Assembly (NCBI GenBank): GCA_038997305.1
Contig: JAWAZZ010000011.1
Coordinates: forward strand, 1 to 20,769
Source of the DNA: JAHLMO01 sp038997305
GTDB lineage: Archaea; Aenigmatarchaeota; Aenigmatarchaeia; CG10238-14; SpSt-28
Length of the DNA stretch: 20,769 bases
Direction of reading: 5' to 3'
Within the stretch, counting starts at the first letter, position 1. Every line of letters starts with the position of its first letter. The notes beneath the pieces are model-generated. The model saw only the letters and a program-made list of their open reading frames with translations. It was not told the origin of the DNA and did not search any database. Shown piece after piece: positions 14,060-20,769 of this stretch. Position numbers and translations under genes: made by a program.

Positions 14060-14713
14060 ATGAAAGTTGCAGGAATAGATGAAAACGGTAGAGGATGCAT
14101 TATTGGACCTTTAGTTATTACCGCTTTTATTTGTGAAGAGGAAAAAATAGAAGAATTAAGAAATTTGGGGGTTAAAGATTCTAAAGAGCTAAGTAAAGAA
14201 AAGAGAGAAAAAATATCAGAAAAACTTTTAGAGATTGGTTATTATAAGCAGAAAATTATTAGTGCATCGGAAATAAACTATTACATGTTAAAAAAGAAAA
14301 TTTCACTAAACGATTTAGAAATAATGAAAATTGCAGAACTTATAAACGAAACTGATGCAGAAAAATATTACATAGATGCCATTTCTTTTCCAAAAAAATT
14401 CGTAGAAAAATTAAAAAGATTTGTAAAAAGAAATGTTGAAATAGTTGCAGAGAACAAAATGGATAAAAAAAATTTGGTAGTTGCTGCAGCAAGTATTATA
14501 GGAAAAGTTACTAGAGATAGAGAAATTGAAAAAATTAAAGAGGAAATAGGAATAGATTTTGGCAGCGGATATGTTAGCGATGAAAAAACTAGAAAGTTTA
14601 TAGAACTTGTAGTAAAAGAGAAAAGAGAATATGATTTTATAAGAAAGGGTTGGATTACGTATAAAGAAGAAACAAATAAAATAAAGACTAAGAGCATTAT
14701 AGATTTTATATGA
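14060..14713 (+). CDS. rnhB: Ribonuclease HII
   Basis: RNase HII cuts the RNA strand of RNA-DNA hybrids and removes single ribonucleotides from DNA. The 217-residue protein has the full catalytic carboxylate set: Asp7-Glu8 in GIDENGRG, Asp106 in YYIDAIS and Asp135 in the segment before VVAAASI, with KVTRD following. The KDSKELS motif is at 39-45. ATG 14060 is the natural start (MKVAGIDENGRG). It is 9 bp from the divergent nuclease start; the A/T box TATTTTTTTA at about 14031-14040 is inside that gene. Stop TGA overlaps the next ATG by 4 bases (ATGA), so the following membrane gene is translationally coupled. Confidence 0.95.
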   Translation: MKVAGIDENGRGCIIGPLVITAFICEEEKIEELRNLGVKDSKELSKEKREKISEKLLEIGYYKQKIISASEINYYMLKKKISLNDLEIMKIAELINETDAEKYYIDAISFPKKFVEKLKRFVKRNVEIVAENKMDKKNLVVAAASIIGKVTRDREIEKIKEEIGIDFGSGYVSDEKTRKFIELVVKEKREYDFIRKGWITYKEETNKIKTKSIIDFI

Positions 14714-14964
14714 AGCTTAAAAAATTACTGAAAACAAAGAGATTTGAAATATTTTTTTCTTTATTAGGAATTCTAACATCTTTCATAACATTCTCCTTTT
14801 ATTATAAAGATGTTATTGGATTAACAGTACCGTTTTTACTATTCTTATTTTTTTGCTTTTATTTTGGAAGAGAAAAAAAGTTTTTAAAATTTATTGGGGA
14901 ATATCTCATTTACTTCTTTGTCTTTTGGTTAATTACTCTAACGATATTAGTAAATTTCTTTTAG
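14710..14964 (+). CDS. Small three-TM membrane protein
   Basis: An 84-residue, strongly hydrophobic protein with three predicted TM segments (about 12-31, 36-53 and 62-84) and a basic N-terminus (KLKKLLKTKR). Its ATG overlaps the rnhB stop in ATGA, so it is probably translated by re-initiation, and a DUF457-like membrane gene follows 3 bases later. I do not recognise the family. The small size and absence of conserved charged residues in the membrane argue against a transporter on its own; it may be a structural or assembly partner of the next gene. Confidence 0.6.
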   Translation: MKLKKLLKTKRFEIFFSLLGILTSFITFSFYYKDVIGLTVPFLLFLFFCFYFGREKKFLKFIGEYLIYFFVFWLITLTILVNFF

Positions 14965-14967
14965 TTT

Positions 14968-15435
14968 ATGGATTTAATAACTCACTTTTTATCTTCGCTA
15001 CCTTTAACTTTCTTTTTAATGAACAAATCAGAAGTAAAAAAGATTTTTTATTTTCTTATCTTTATCTTTCTATTTAGTTGTTTACCAGATGTAGATTATT
15101 TGATAGGAATTGAACATAGAGCATTAACTCACTCTATAACTTTTTCTGTTTTTTTCTCTATAATACTATTTACCATATGGAAGATAAAGAGAAAAACAGA
15201 GTTTATAGTTTTTATATTAACCTATAATCTACACATAATTCTAGATATTTTTTCTGGCGGAGTAAAGCTTTTTTATCCATTTTCTGATTTGTATATAAAA
15301 CTACAACCAGAACTTCCTTATTACTTCATTTTTACATTAACAAAACTAAATCTTATGCTAATAACTTATGTTAGTTATGTTATGATATCTTTATTAATTC
15401 TTAAAATCTTAGAGAAGAGAGTTACCAACTATTAG
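14968..15435 (+). CDS. YdjM/DUF457-like membrane metal-dependent hydrolase
   Basis: A 155-residue polytopic membrane protein with the LexA-binding YdjM/DUF457 pattern: N-terminal THFL (His6), LPDVDYLI with Asp41 and Asp43, EHRALTHSI with His50 and His55, and LHIILDIFSGG with His89 and Asp93 before a FYPF segment. In this family these His/Asp residues are thought to coordinate metal in a membrane-embedded hydrolase; substrates are not established. Four TM segments are visible. It is 3 bases downstream of the previous gene and its 3' end overlaps the convergent DUF655 gene by 27 bases. Family assigned with moderate certainty; a lipid-related substrate is only a guess. Confidence 0.8.
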   Translation: MDLITHFLSSLPLTFFLMNKSEVKKIFYFLIFIFLFSCLPDVDYLIGIEHRALTHSITFSVFFSIILFTIWKIKRKTEFIVFILTYNLHIILDIFSGGVKLFYPFSDLYIKLQPELPYYFIFTLTKLNLMLITYVSYVMISLLILKILEKRVTNY

Positions 15436-15954
15436 CTTATATTCATCTTTATCATCTAATTCCTCTAATATTCTCTCTTTTATCATCTTTTTTGGATCCA
15501 TCAAAAACTTCACTCTATTTTTCAAATCTTCAAAACTTTCAAAAGGTTTGACTTTTCTTTCTTTCAAAATTTCTTCTAAGTGTTTTTTACCTATTCCTCT
15601 AAAGAGCTCCAACGCATGTAACTTTGGAGTTATCGGTCCTGCAATATTAAAAATTTTTATTAATCTTTTTTCGTTCTGATCTATAAGCATATCTAAAACT
15701 TCTTCTAGTGTAGATTTTGCAATGGGGGATAATTCGCTGTATTTAACTCTTTTGACTATTCTTTGCACTTTATCCCTTAATCCACTACCTATATAAACTC
15801 TTTCTTTTATATCAACTTTAGCATTTGGTTTTAAGGTAACTTCTAATAGATTAAAATATTTATCTCCAATTCCATGAGCAGTTGGAACTTTAAAGGGGCT
15901 TTCTGGTTTTCCTGTTGGAAAATAATCTATTATTATTATGTATTCGTCTTTCAT
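15409..15954 (-). CDS. DUF655 OB/HhH nucleic-acid-binding protein
   Basis: The 181-residue protein matches the archaeal DUF655 family, with an N-terminal OB-like barrel (YIIIIDYFPTGKP, GDKYFNLLEVTLKP, DIKERVYIGSGLRDKV) and a C-terminal helix-hairpin-helix pair (ELFRGIGKKHLEEILKER and a following helix). Such a layout suits RNA or DNA binding. In many archaea this gene follows rpoF and rpl21e and precedes ksgA; here it is third after them, 14 bases from rpoF, and ksgA is not next. Precise role is unknown, but the linkage argues for ribosome or transcription work. Its end overlaps the convergent DUF457-like gene. Confidence 0.9.
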   Translation of the reverse strand: MKDEYIIIIDYFPTGKPESPFKVPTAHGIGDKYFNLLEVTLKPNAKVDIKERVYIGSGLRDKVQRIVKRVKYSELSPIAKSTLEEVLDMLIDQNEKRLIKIFNIAGPITPKLHALELFRGIGKKHLEEILKERKVKPFESFEDLKNRVKFLMDPKKMIKERILEELDDKDEYKLIVGNSLL

Positions 15955-15968
15955 GTTTTGGGAAAATT

Positions 15969-16283
15969 TTAGAGATTATTTATTATTTCTACTATTTTCT
16001 TTTGTTTATCCTCGCTTATTAGTTTTATATTCTTTCCGAAAAGAATGTTTAAATCTTCAATGCTCTGTGGTAAATAATCCAATATAAGATTTATTTCAAA
16101 AGAATTTAAACCTAAATCCTTTAATTGTTTTCTAGCCTCTTCTATTTTTTCTATACTAATTTCTTTTTTTATCGACATTTTTATATTTTCTGCAATGGCA
16201 TTTAGAAGAGGATTATTAATATCACTTTTAATCATTTCTAGAACTTCATATTTAGTTAAATATTTTTCGCTTAAAACATCCAT
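15969..16283 (-). CDS. rpoF: DNA-directed RNA polymerase subunit F (Rpo4)
   Basis: A 104-residue Rpb4-family subunit. With RpoE (Rpb7) it forms the RNA polymerase stalk that binds nascent RNA. It is recognised by the HRDC-like helices: SEKYLTKYEVLEMI, then IEKIEEARKQLKDLGL and a C-terminal helix LILDYLPQSIEDLNILFGKN. Position 9 bases after eL21 and just before DUF655 is the conserved archaeal order. The gene is likely co-transcribed with rpl21e. The start ATG at 16283 gives a normal length. No internal promoter stands out. Confidence 0.93.
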   Translation of the reverse strand: MDVLSEKYLTKYEVLEMIKSDINNPLLNAIAENIKMSIKKEISIEKIEEARKQLKDLGLNSFEINLILDYLPQSIEDLNILFGKNIKLISEDKQKKIVEIINNL

Positions 16284-16291
16284 GGTTCGAT

Positions 16292-16558
16292 TTAAACTTT
16301 TCTTAAATGTTGAGGTGCAACGATTAAGGTTTTTTCCTTAAACACATCATTAACCTTAACTATGTAACATCTTCCTCTTTTACCTATTATTTCCCCTATC
16401 TTTCCTTGAAACCTATGATGTGGCATACCTTCTTGACTGGAAGGAAGTATATCTATTATAACTTTATCCCCAACACTAAATTCCTTAAAAAACAAAGATA
16501 TGCCTTTTTTGTGATATCCTAATTTTAGTTTTTGTCTAGATTTGCTACCCTTTACCAT
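16292..16558 (-). CDS. rpl21e: 50S ribosomal protein eL21
   Basis: An 88-residue eL21 (L21e), a basic protein of the large subunit specific to archaea and eukaryotes. The family pattern is MVKGSKSRQKLKLGYHKKG at the N-terminus, then VGDKVIIDI, GMPHHRFQGKIGEIIGKRGRCYIV and a C-terminal TLIVAPQHLRKV. Slightly shorter than the usual 95-100 residues. It heads the rpl21e-rpoF-DUF655 operon. The promoter-like palindrome AAAATTTAAATTTT at 16577-16590 is centred 25 nt upstream of the ATG, fitting a leaderless start. Confidence 0.97.
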   Translation of the reverse strand: MVKGSKSRQKLKLGYHKKGISLFFKEFSVGDKVIIDILPSSQEGMPHHRFQGKIGEIIGKRGRCYIVKVNDVFKEKTLIVAPQHLRKV

Positions 16559-16576
16559 ATATTATTTTTGTGTAGC

Positions 16577-16590
16577 AAAATTTAAATTTT
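16577..16590 (-). promoter_or_regulatory. TATA-like palindrome for the rpl21e operon
   Basis: AAAATTTAAATTTT is a perfect 14-bp palindrome centred about 25 nt upstream of the eL21 start codon at 16558, the expected archaeal TATA position. It is closer (about -11) to the divergent scpB start at 16595, so it probably serves eL21. The two start codons are 36 bp apart and use overlapping DNA. Confidence 0.5.
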
Positions 16591-16594
16591 TATT

Positions 16595-17095
16595 ATGAGT
16601 GATATTAAAAAGCTAAAGGCAAAAATAGAAGCACTACTTTTCGCATCTTCTAGACCATTATCTTTAAATAAAATTTGCAATATTTTAAGCGAAAACGAAG
16701 AAAATGTAAAAGAAGCACTTAAGCAGCTAATAGAAGAATATTCTAATCCAGAGAAAGCCTTAGAAATAATAGAGACTCCTGAAGGTTATGAAATGATAAT
16801 AAAAGCAGAATATAGAAATTATGCATCCCAAGTTGCTAGTTTTAGTGATTTGAATCAAGGTGCGTTAAAAACTTTAGCTTTAATAATATTACAACATCCA
16901 ATAAAGCAAAGTGATATAGTAAGGATACAAGGAAATAGAGCGTATGATTATATAAAAATGTTAGAGAGAAAAGGCCTAATATCTTCTAAAAAAGTAGGAA
17001 AAACAAAAATCCTATTACCAAGTGAAAATCTAGAAAAATATTTTGGAATGAAAATTGAAGATATAAAAGAACAATTAAGAAAATATATTCAATGA
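16595..17095 (+). CDS. scpB: Segregation and condensation protein ScpB
   Basis: ScpB pairs with kleisin ScpA and SMC in chromosome segregation. The 166-residue protein shows two winged-helix units: KAKIEALLFASSRPLSLNKICNIL (1-40 region) with the following VKEALKQLIEEY helix, and DLNQGALKTLALIILQHPIKQSDIVRIQGNRAYDYIKMLERKGLI, a very typical ScpB block. ScpA and smc are not in the window. It ends in ATGA, overlapping the next gene by 4 bases, so translation is coupled. Its promoter must fit in the 36-bp gap or inside eL21; the box TTATTTTTG is at about -26. Confidence 0.93.
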   Translation: MSDIKKLKAKIEALLFASSRPLSLNKICNILSENEENVKEALKQLIEEYSNPEKALEIIETPEGYEMIIKAEYRNYASQVASFSDLNQGALKTLALIILQHPIKQSDIVRIQGNRAYDYIKMLERKGLISSKKVGKTKILLPSENLEKYFGMKIEDIKEQLRKYIQ

Positions 17096-17811
17096 AAATC
17101 CTAATGTCTTTAAATCCAACAAAAAAATTAGAGGAACAAATAGAATTTGCAAAGAATGTTGGATTTGATGGAATTGAAATTGTCTTAGAAGACAATGCTC
17201 AAAAAGAATTCTTAGATGAAAAAAGAAGAAAGGAGTTGAAAAAGTTAATAGAAGAAAAAAATTTTATTGTTGCTTTTCATCTACCGAATTGGTTAAATAT
17301 AATTGATGAAAAAGATAGAAAAGAAATATTATATTTTGCAAAAATTATCGAAAAAGATTTTAGTTCTTTTTGTGATGTGCATATACATGCAAATTCTACA
17401 AATGACATTAATGATTTTATAAAAGTTACAAATGAATTGAAATTGTCAAACGTATATTTTGAAAACATGTTTCAAGACGTAGAAACACTTTCCAAAATAA
17501 TTGATGATACAAATATTAAAATAACCATTGATATTTCTCATATACTTTCGGTAAACTCTTTATCAAAATCTTTTGAATTCTTAAAAAAATACAAAGAAAG
17601 GATTTTTCACTTCCATTTTTCAGATGGAATTATTAATTCACATTCTCACTTAGCATTAGGAAATGGTACATTTCCTATACAAAAGATAATAAGTTTTCTA
17701 AAAGAAAATTTCGGCAATAGAACTATAACATTTGAGATTTATGATACTAACATCCCTGAAATCGATTATGAAATTTCTCTAAATTTATTTAAATATTATT
17801 ATGGAAGATAG
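17092..17811 (+). CDS. TIM-barrel protein (AP endonuclease family 2 / xylose isomerase-like)
   Basis: A 239-residue protein with the regular beta/alpha pattern of the AP_endonuc_2/sugar-phosphate isomerase superfamily. Candidate metal-binding residues are spread on the strands as expected: AFHLPNW, CDVHIHANSTN (His97, His99), VYFENMF (Glu124), TIDISHI (Asp147, His150), HFHFSD (Asp178), HSHLALGNG (His184, His186) and TFEIYD (Glu215). This supports an isomerase or DNA-repair-type metalloenzyme; which one cannot be told. It overlaps scpB by ATGA and the next regulator by 11 bases, so the three are probably one transcript. Confidence 0.78.
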   Translation: MKILMSLNPTKKLEEQIEFAKNVGFDGIEIVLEDNAQKEFLDEKRRKELKKLIEEKNFIVAFHLPNWLNIIDEKDRKEILYFAKIIEKDFSSFCDVHIHANSTNDINDFIKVTNELKLSNVYFENMFQDVETLSKIIDDTNIKITIDISHILSVNSLSKSFEFLKKYKERIFHFHFSDGIINSHSHLALGNGTFPIQKIISFLKENFGNRTITFEIYDTNIPEIDYEISLNLFKYYYGR

Positions 17812-18499
17812 ATCAAGAATTAAAAGAATTTTGAATGATTTTTTTGATGACTATTTTGAAAGTTTTTATTCTGTTTCTTTTGATTTTATTGCAAAAAAGT
17901 CAAACAAATATTATTTCATAAAATTTCTTAGAAATTTAAATTCTCTAACTTCAGAAATAGCTAAAGATTTAAAAAATCTAGAAAGTTTTTGTTCTTCTGA
18001 TTCAATAATTATTTCTGAAAAAACTTCTAGGAGCTCTTTAGAAAATTATATCTATCTTAGAAAGGAAATAAAAGTTTTAAGACTGAATATGTTAGAAAAA
18101 TTTTTAAACAACGAAAATCTCCCAATATATAGATATGGAAAAGTTGTCGCTGAGATTGATTACAAAAAACTAAAAGAGGAAAGAATAAAAAGAAATCTAT
18201 CTTTGAACAAATTATCCAAACTTTTAAACACAAGTAAAAAACATCTATACGAAATTGAAAACAATATTAAGAGACCTTCTTTTGAACTTGCAAAAAAGAT
18301 TGAAAAAGTTTTAGGTATAAATATAATAAAAAACATCGAGAAAAAAATTGAAGAAAAAGTTGTATATAGGTTTTACAAGATTAGCTCTATAAAAGGTATA
18401 ATAGAAAGGGACGAAAAATATTTAATACCTAAAAACGATGAAAATGCTTACTTAGAGAGTAAAGAAATTTGTGATTTTCTAAAAATCAAACTCAAATAA
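17801..18499 (+). CDS. COG1395-type archaeal transcriptional regulator (XRE HTH)
   Basis: A 232-residue protein with an N-terminal alpha/beta region resembling a restriction-endonuclease-like fold (FDFIAKKSNKYYFIKFLRN...SDSIIISEK) and a clear XRE-family helix-turn-helix at about 124-172: LKEERIKRNLSLNKLSKLLNT with the recognition helix KKHLYEIEN, followed by a C-terminal tail. This domain order matches archaeal regulators of the COG1395 group. It overlaps the TIM-barrel gene by 11 bases and the convergent DUF488 gene by 8. Its target is unknown; it could act on its own operon. Confidence 0.82.
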   Translation: MEDRSRIKRILNDFFDDYFESFYSVSFDFIAKKSNKYYFIKFLRNLNSLTSEIAKDLKNLESFCSSDSIIISEKTSRSSLENYIYLRKEIKVLRLNMLEKFLNNENLPIYRYGKVVAEIDYKKLKEERIKRNLSLNKLSKLLNTSKKHLYEIENNIKRPSFELAKKIEKVLGINIIKNIEKKIEEKVVYRFYKISSIKGIIERDEKYLIPKNDENAYLESKEICDFLKIKLK

Positions 18500-18893
18500 T
18501 ATTAAAAACCTCTACATTTTCTAATTCTTTTAGCTTTTTTATTATAAATCTTCTATGACATTTCCAATAAAATCTTTCGGCACACATTATGCAAACTATA
18601 TCCTTATTTATTAGTTCGATTAACTTTTTAAAACCCTTTTTAAATTCTTCTGTTTTCATATAATTTTCATAGCCGCCCTCCCTATAACCACCAAGTTCTT
18701 CTAAATGGATGTACTCTATGCCATATTCTTTTAAGATATCTCTTAAACTATCTTTATTAAACCAAGGAAATTTTCTGCTAGAAGGGAATCTCCTTATATC
18801 AACTAAAATTTTTACACTATGTTTTTTAAGCAACTCTATAAACTCTTCAATTTTTCTATTGCTATGTCCTATTGTAAATACTATTCTTTTCAT
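18492..18893 (-). CDS. DUF488 family protein
   Basis: A 133-residue DUF488 protein, recognised by TIGHS at the N-terminus, DIRRFPSSRKFPWFN (31-45 region), YIHLEELGGYREGG and the C-terminal MCAERFYWKCHRRFI, where Cys104, Glu106, Trp110, Cys112 and His113 form the family's conserved pocket. The biochemical role of DUF488 is not established in general. Its ATG overlaps the egsA stop in ATGA, so it is translated with the lipid-backbone gene; whether there is a functional link is unknown. Confidence 0.9.
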   Translation of the reverse strand: MKRIVFTIGHSNRKIEEFIELLKKHSVKILVDIRRFPSSRKFPWFNKDSLRDILKEYGIEYIHLEELGGYREGGYENYMKTEEFKKGFKKLIELINKDIVCIMCAERFYWKCHRRFIIKKLKELENVEVFNII

Positions 18894-19831
18894 ATAACTT
18901 TTATTTTATCCAAGAAGTTAGTAGCAAAACTTTTTGTCATTCGAATAGTGTTTAAAATTGTATATCTTTTTCTTACATATTTAGCTAACAAGAAACATTT
19001 GATTATTTCATTCTTATCTATTTTTATTTCTTTATAGTTTTTCGGAATTTTGTATTCTTCAAACATGTTTCTTAAATCTAAGTCATCATATCCCATTTGT
19101 AAATTTCTCATTATTATGCTTCCTAAACCTACTTGAAATCCATGCAAAGATTTTTGTTTAGAAAACAAATCTATAGAATGAGAAAAGTTATGCTCGCTTC
19201 CACTTATAGGTCTAGAACTTTTTGCATAGAAAGAAGCCAAACCACTAAATCTAAATGCTTCTATCAATTTTTTATAATTTTTTCTTTCTAGTATTTTCTC
19301 AACATTTTTATATGAAATTTTTGCACATTTCTCAGAAAATTTAAAGGCCTTTTTATTTATTTCTTCTCCAATTCTTTCATTTGCAATTCTCCAATCTTCT
19401 AAAGCAACGAATTTAGCTATTGCATCACAAAAACCAGCTTTTAGATTTTCTTTAGGAGCTTTTTTAATTATACTTAAACTAATAAAAACTTTCTTTGGTA
19501 ATTTATAGAAAACAGATTTAACACTTTTTCTAAATTTTAAGGAAATTGTTGAAGATGTAAAAACATCAGAAGACAACGAAATAGGAATAGTAATAAATTC
19601 TTTTTTATATTTATATGCTAAAAATTTTACTCTATCTATTAGTTTTCCTGAACCGAAAGCGATAAGAATGTTAAAATTAGAAATCTTCTTATTTTCTAAT
19701 TCCTTCAAACTGGTGCATGCATTAAACTCTAAGTATTTTAAATATTTTTTAGAAGTTTCGTCATAAACAACCAAAGAATTTTTAAATTTTGTTAAGTTTA
19801 TTTTATCTTTTTTTATTCCAATCTTTAGCAT
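18890..19831 (-). CDS. egsA: sn-Glycerol-1-phosphate dehydrogenase
   Basis: This NAD(P)H-dependent enzyme reduces dihydroxyacetone phosphate to sn-glycerol-1-phosphate, the stereo-specific backbone of archaeal lipids. The 313-residue protein has the nucleotide-binding turn FGSGKLID (59-66), the TIPISLSSDVFTSS stretch (81-94), and the zinc ligands of the iron-alcohol-dehydrogenase-like fold: Asp136 in GFCDAIAK, His214 in SGSEHNFSH and His230 in LHGFQVGLG. It is shorter than typical enzymes (about 350). DUF488 follows by ATGA. It is divergent from the tRNA-binding gene by only 25 bp, with A/T boxes lying in the opposite gene's start region. Having this enzyme implies at least part of an archaeal lipid pathway. 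Confidence 0.9.
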   Translation of the reverse strand: MLKIGIKKDKINLTKFKNSLVVYDETSKKYLKYLEFNACTSLKELENKKISNFNILIAFGSGKLIDRVKFLAYKYKKEFITIPISLSSDVFTSSTISLKFRKSVKSVFYKLPKKVFISLSIIKKAPKENLKAGFCDAIAKFVALEDWRIANERIGEEINKKAFKFSEKCAKISYKNVEKILERKNYKKLIEAFRFSGLASFYAKSSRPISGSEHNFSHSIDLFSKQKSLHGFQVGLGSIIMRNLQMGYDDLDLRNMFEEYKIPKNYKEIKIDKNEIIKCFLLAKYVRKRYTILNTIRMTKSFATNFLDKIKVI

Positions 19832-19856
19832 AAATAAATGTTTTTCTTATAATTTT

Positions 19857-20183
19857 ATGGAAATATCTTATGAAGATTTCAAAAAAATAGAGATGAAAGT
19901 AGGAAAAATAGTAGATGTTCAAGAAATACCTGGCGCAAAAAATCTATATAAACTTATAGTAGACTTCGGAACTGAAAGAAGACAAGCCATATCAGGAATA
20001 AAAAATTTTTATAAAAAAGAGGATTTAATAGGTAAAAAGTTTGTTTTCGTAACTAACTTAGAAAGAAAGAAGTTTTTTGGAGAAGAGAGTCAATGTATGA
20101 TTTTGGCAGCTGAAGATGAAAATGGAAATATTGCACTAATTAAACCAGATAAGGAAATAAAAGAAGGTAGCAAAGTAAGATGA
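19857..20183 (+). CDS. Stand-alone tRNA-binding OB-fold protein (MetG C-terminal/EMAPII-like)
   Basis: A 108-residue protein corresponding to the tRNA-binding domain appended to some MetRS and to Arc1p/EMAPII: FKKIEMKVGKIVDVQEIPGA-K at 8-28, YKLIVDFG, RRQAISGI, then FVTNLERKKFFGEES and MILAAEDE. As a free domain it can bind tRNA and help MetRS act in trans; the metG gene is not in the window. Usual family position reads SxGM where this protein has SQCM. ATG 19857 is preceded by an A/T box (about 19830-19836) and it overlaps the next gene in ATGA. Confidence 0.9.
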   Translation: MEISYEDFKKIEMKVGKIVDVQEIPGAKNLYKLIVDFGTERRQAISGIKNFYKKEDLIGKKFVFVTNLERKKFFGEESQCMILAAEDENGNIALIKPDKEIKEGSKVR

Positions 20184-20473
20184 AGGTATATGTTTTAGAT
20201 AAGAAGAATTTGAAAAAAGTTGAGGAAATATTAACAAAAAATGAAAAAACTTCGATGCTTTCTATATATTTTAGAGAATTTAAAACTCTAGGATTGGAAG
20301 GAGATAAAATCGCTTTAATTTTAGATGGTTTAGAAGAGTACATTAAAGTAGCAGATGAACTAATAAAAGATTTTGTAGAAATTCCGAATGAAAGTTTAAA
20401 AAATGAAATAATAAAAAGATTTGAAGAGGAAGAGAAAAAAGCAAGGGAAGGGTTTGGATTTTTATTTTCTTAA
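20180..20473 (+). CDS. Unknown 97-residue protein coupled to the tRNA-binding gene
   Basis: Starts in an ATGA overlap with the tRNA-binding protein, so it is translated from the same message. It is acidic to neutral, with a beta-alpha start (MKVYVLDKKNLKKVEEIL), a segment IYFREFKTLGLEGDKIALILDGLEEYI and a charged helical tail ending GFGFLFS. No motif I recognise. No TM segment. Coupling with a tRNA-binding OB fold hints at a role in tRNA charging or translation, but this is only position. It is the last protein gene before tRNA-Arg. Confidence 0.6.
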   Translation: MKVYVLDKKNLKKVEEILTKNEKTSMLSIYFREFKTLGLEGDKIALILDGLEEYIKVADELIKDFVEIPNESLKNEIIKRFEEEEKKAREGFGFLFS

Positions 20474-20496
20474 TTTTATTTAAAATTTATTTATAT

Positions 20497-20571
20497 GCCC
20501 CGGTAGCTCAGCATGGATAGAGCGGCGGCCTTCTAAGCCGTAGGTCGCGGGTTCAAATCCCGCCCGGGGCA
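20497..20571 (+). tRNA. tRNA-Arg (UCU anticodon)
   Basis: The cloverleaf is complete: acceptor GCCCCGG/CCGGGGC, D-arm GCTC/GAGC, anticodon arm GCGGC-CTTCTAA-GCCGT (one G-U pair; anticodon TCT), T-arm GCGGG-TTCAAAT-CCCGC and discriminator A (20571). No intron, and CCA is not encoded. It shares the first 12 bases with tRNA-Thr at 10017-10121. The 16 bases upstream are A/T only and could include its promoter. Confidence 0.97.
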
Positions 20572-20673
20572 AGAAAAAATTTTTCCAGTTCCCGTCTCGG
20601 TCTTTATATAGAAGGAAGTAAAAGCAACTTTATGATTTATGAAATTGATAAAGACATAAACATATCTGTATTC

Positions 20674-20769
20674 CTTTCAATACTTCTAGTACTGGACAAA
20701 CGCACTAATTTTTTTCTTACATTTTCTGCAAATGAAAAGGGCTTTCAATACTTCTAGTACTGGACAAAC
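20674..20769 (-). CRISPR. CRISPR array edge: two 28-nt repeats, one 40-nt spacer
   Basis: Identical 28-nt units lie at 20674-20701 and 20742-20769, separated by a 40-nt spacer (20702-20741). Read on the minus strand the repeat starts GTTTGTCCAG and ends in ATTGAAAG, the 8-nt 5' handle common in archaeal type I and III crRNAs, so transcription is right to left. The leader and any cas genes would lie beyond the right edge, and this is the distal (trailer) end. The second repeat ends exactly at the last base, consistent with a contig ending within the array. The 102 bases between tRNA-Arg and the first repeat show no gene or degenerate repeat. Confidence 0.88.

Noticed and set aside
14368..14697. 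Minus-strand ORF of 109 codons opposite rnhB
   Set aside because: It lies wholly within rnhB, whose catalytic residues are all intact; its Ser/Phe-rich content is typical of antisense shadows in A-rich genes.
20572..20673. Degenerate CRISPR repeat or leader between tRNA-Arg and the first repeat
   Set aside because: No stretch matches the repeat beyond a few bases, and by repeat orientation this is the distal end where no leader is expected.

Overview
The window is a stretch of very AT-rich archaeal chromosome. Its domain is clear from the gene content: TATA-binding protein, MCM helicase, RNA polymerase subunits Rpo11 (RpoL) and Rpo4 (RpoF), ribosomal protein eL21, sn-glycerol-1-phosphate dehydrogenase (archaeal lipid backbone) and a tRNA-Thr with an intron at the canonical 37/38 position. 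Genes are tightly packed and often overlap by ATGA. Shine-Dalgarno motifs are essentially absent, and A/T-rich TATA-like boxes lie about 20-32 nt before many start codons, so most messages are probably leaderless. A small-genome archaeon of the DPANN type is plausible, but the sequence alone does not fix the phylum.

Layout. 1-940: the 3' end of a radical-SAM DNA modification/repair-type protein, then a three-TM protein on the other strand. 947-4978: a P-loop-less RecA/KaiC-like protein, thiI (with a C-terminal rhodanese domain), alaX and an interrupted serS. 4993-5640: a metallo-beta-lactamase-fold hydrolase. 5700-9901: the accessory-looking part, with two divergent ANL (adenylate-forming) enzymes, one lacking the C-terminal lid, then a V4R-domain protein, a KaiC/RAD55 ATPase, and an unknown gene broken by a 7-bp tandem duplication. 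10017-10121: intron-containing tRNA-Thr(UGU). 10128-14050, all on the minus strand: Mrr-like nuclease, tbp, mcm, rpoL and a membrane-inserted PLD-like protein. 14060-15435: rnhB and two membrane proteins. 15409-16558: the conserved archaeal rpl21e-rpoF-DUF655 cluster. 16595-18499: scpB, a TIM-barrel protein and an HTH regulator. 18492-19831: egsA and a DUF488 protein. 19857-20571: a tRNA-binding OB-fold protein, an unknown protein and tRNA-Arg(UCU). 20674-20769: two repeats and one spacer of a CRISPR array, where the window ends.

Together this is mostly housekeeping (transcription, replication, tRNA charging and modification, lipid backbone) around a possible small-molecule activation/sensing module (ANL + ANL + V4R + KaiC). 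The most unusual points are: serS, normally essential, carries both an apparent -1 frameshift at a classic A-AAA-AAT heptamer and an in-frame UGA in motif 3; a heptamer duplication precisely explains another broken gene; the ANL pair is divergent with a near-symmetric inverted repeat at the exact midpoint; a two-TM hairpin sits inside a PLD fold; and the tRNA-Thr intron can form a hairpin that competes with the anticodon stem. There is no gene-free stretch longer than 300 bases.
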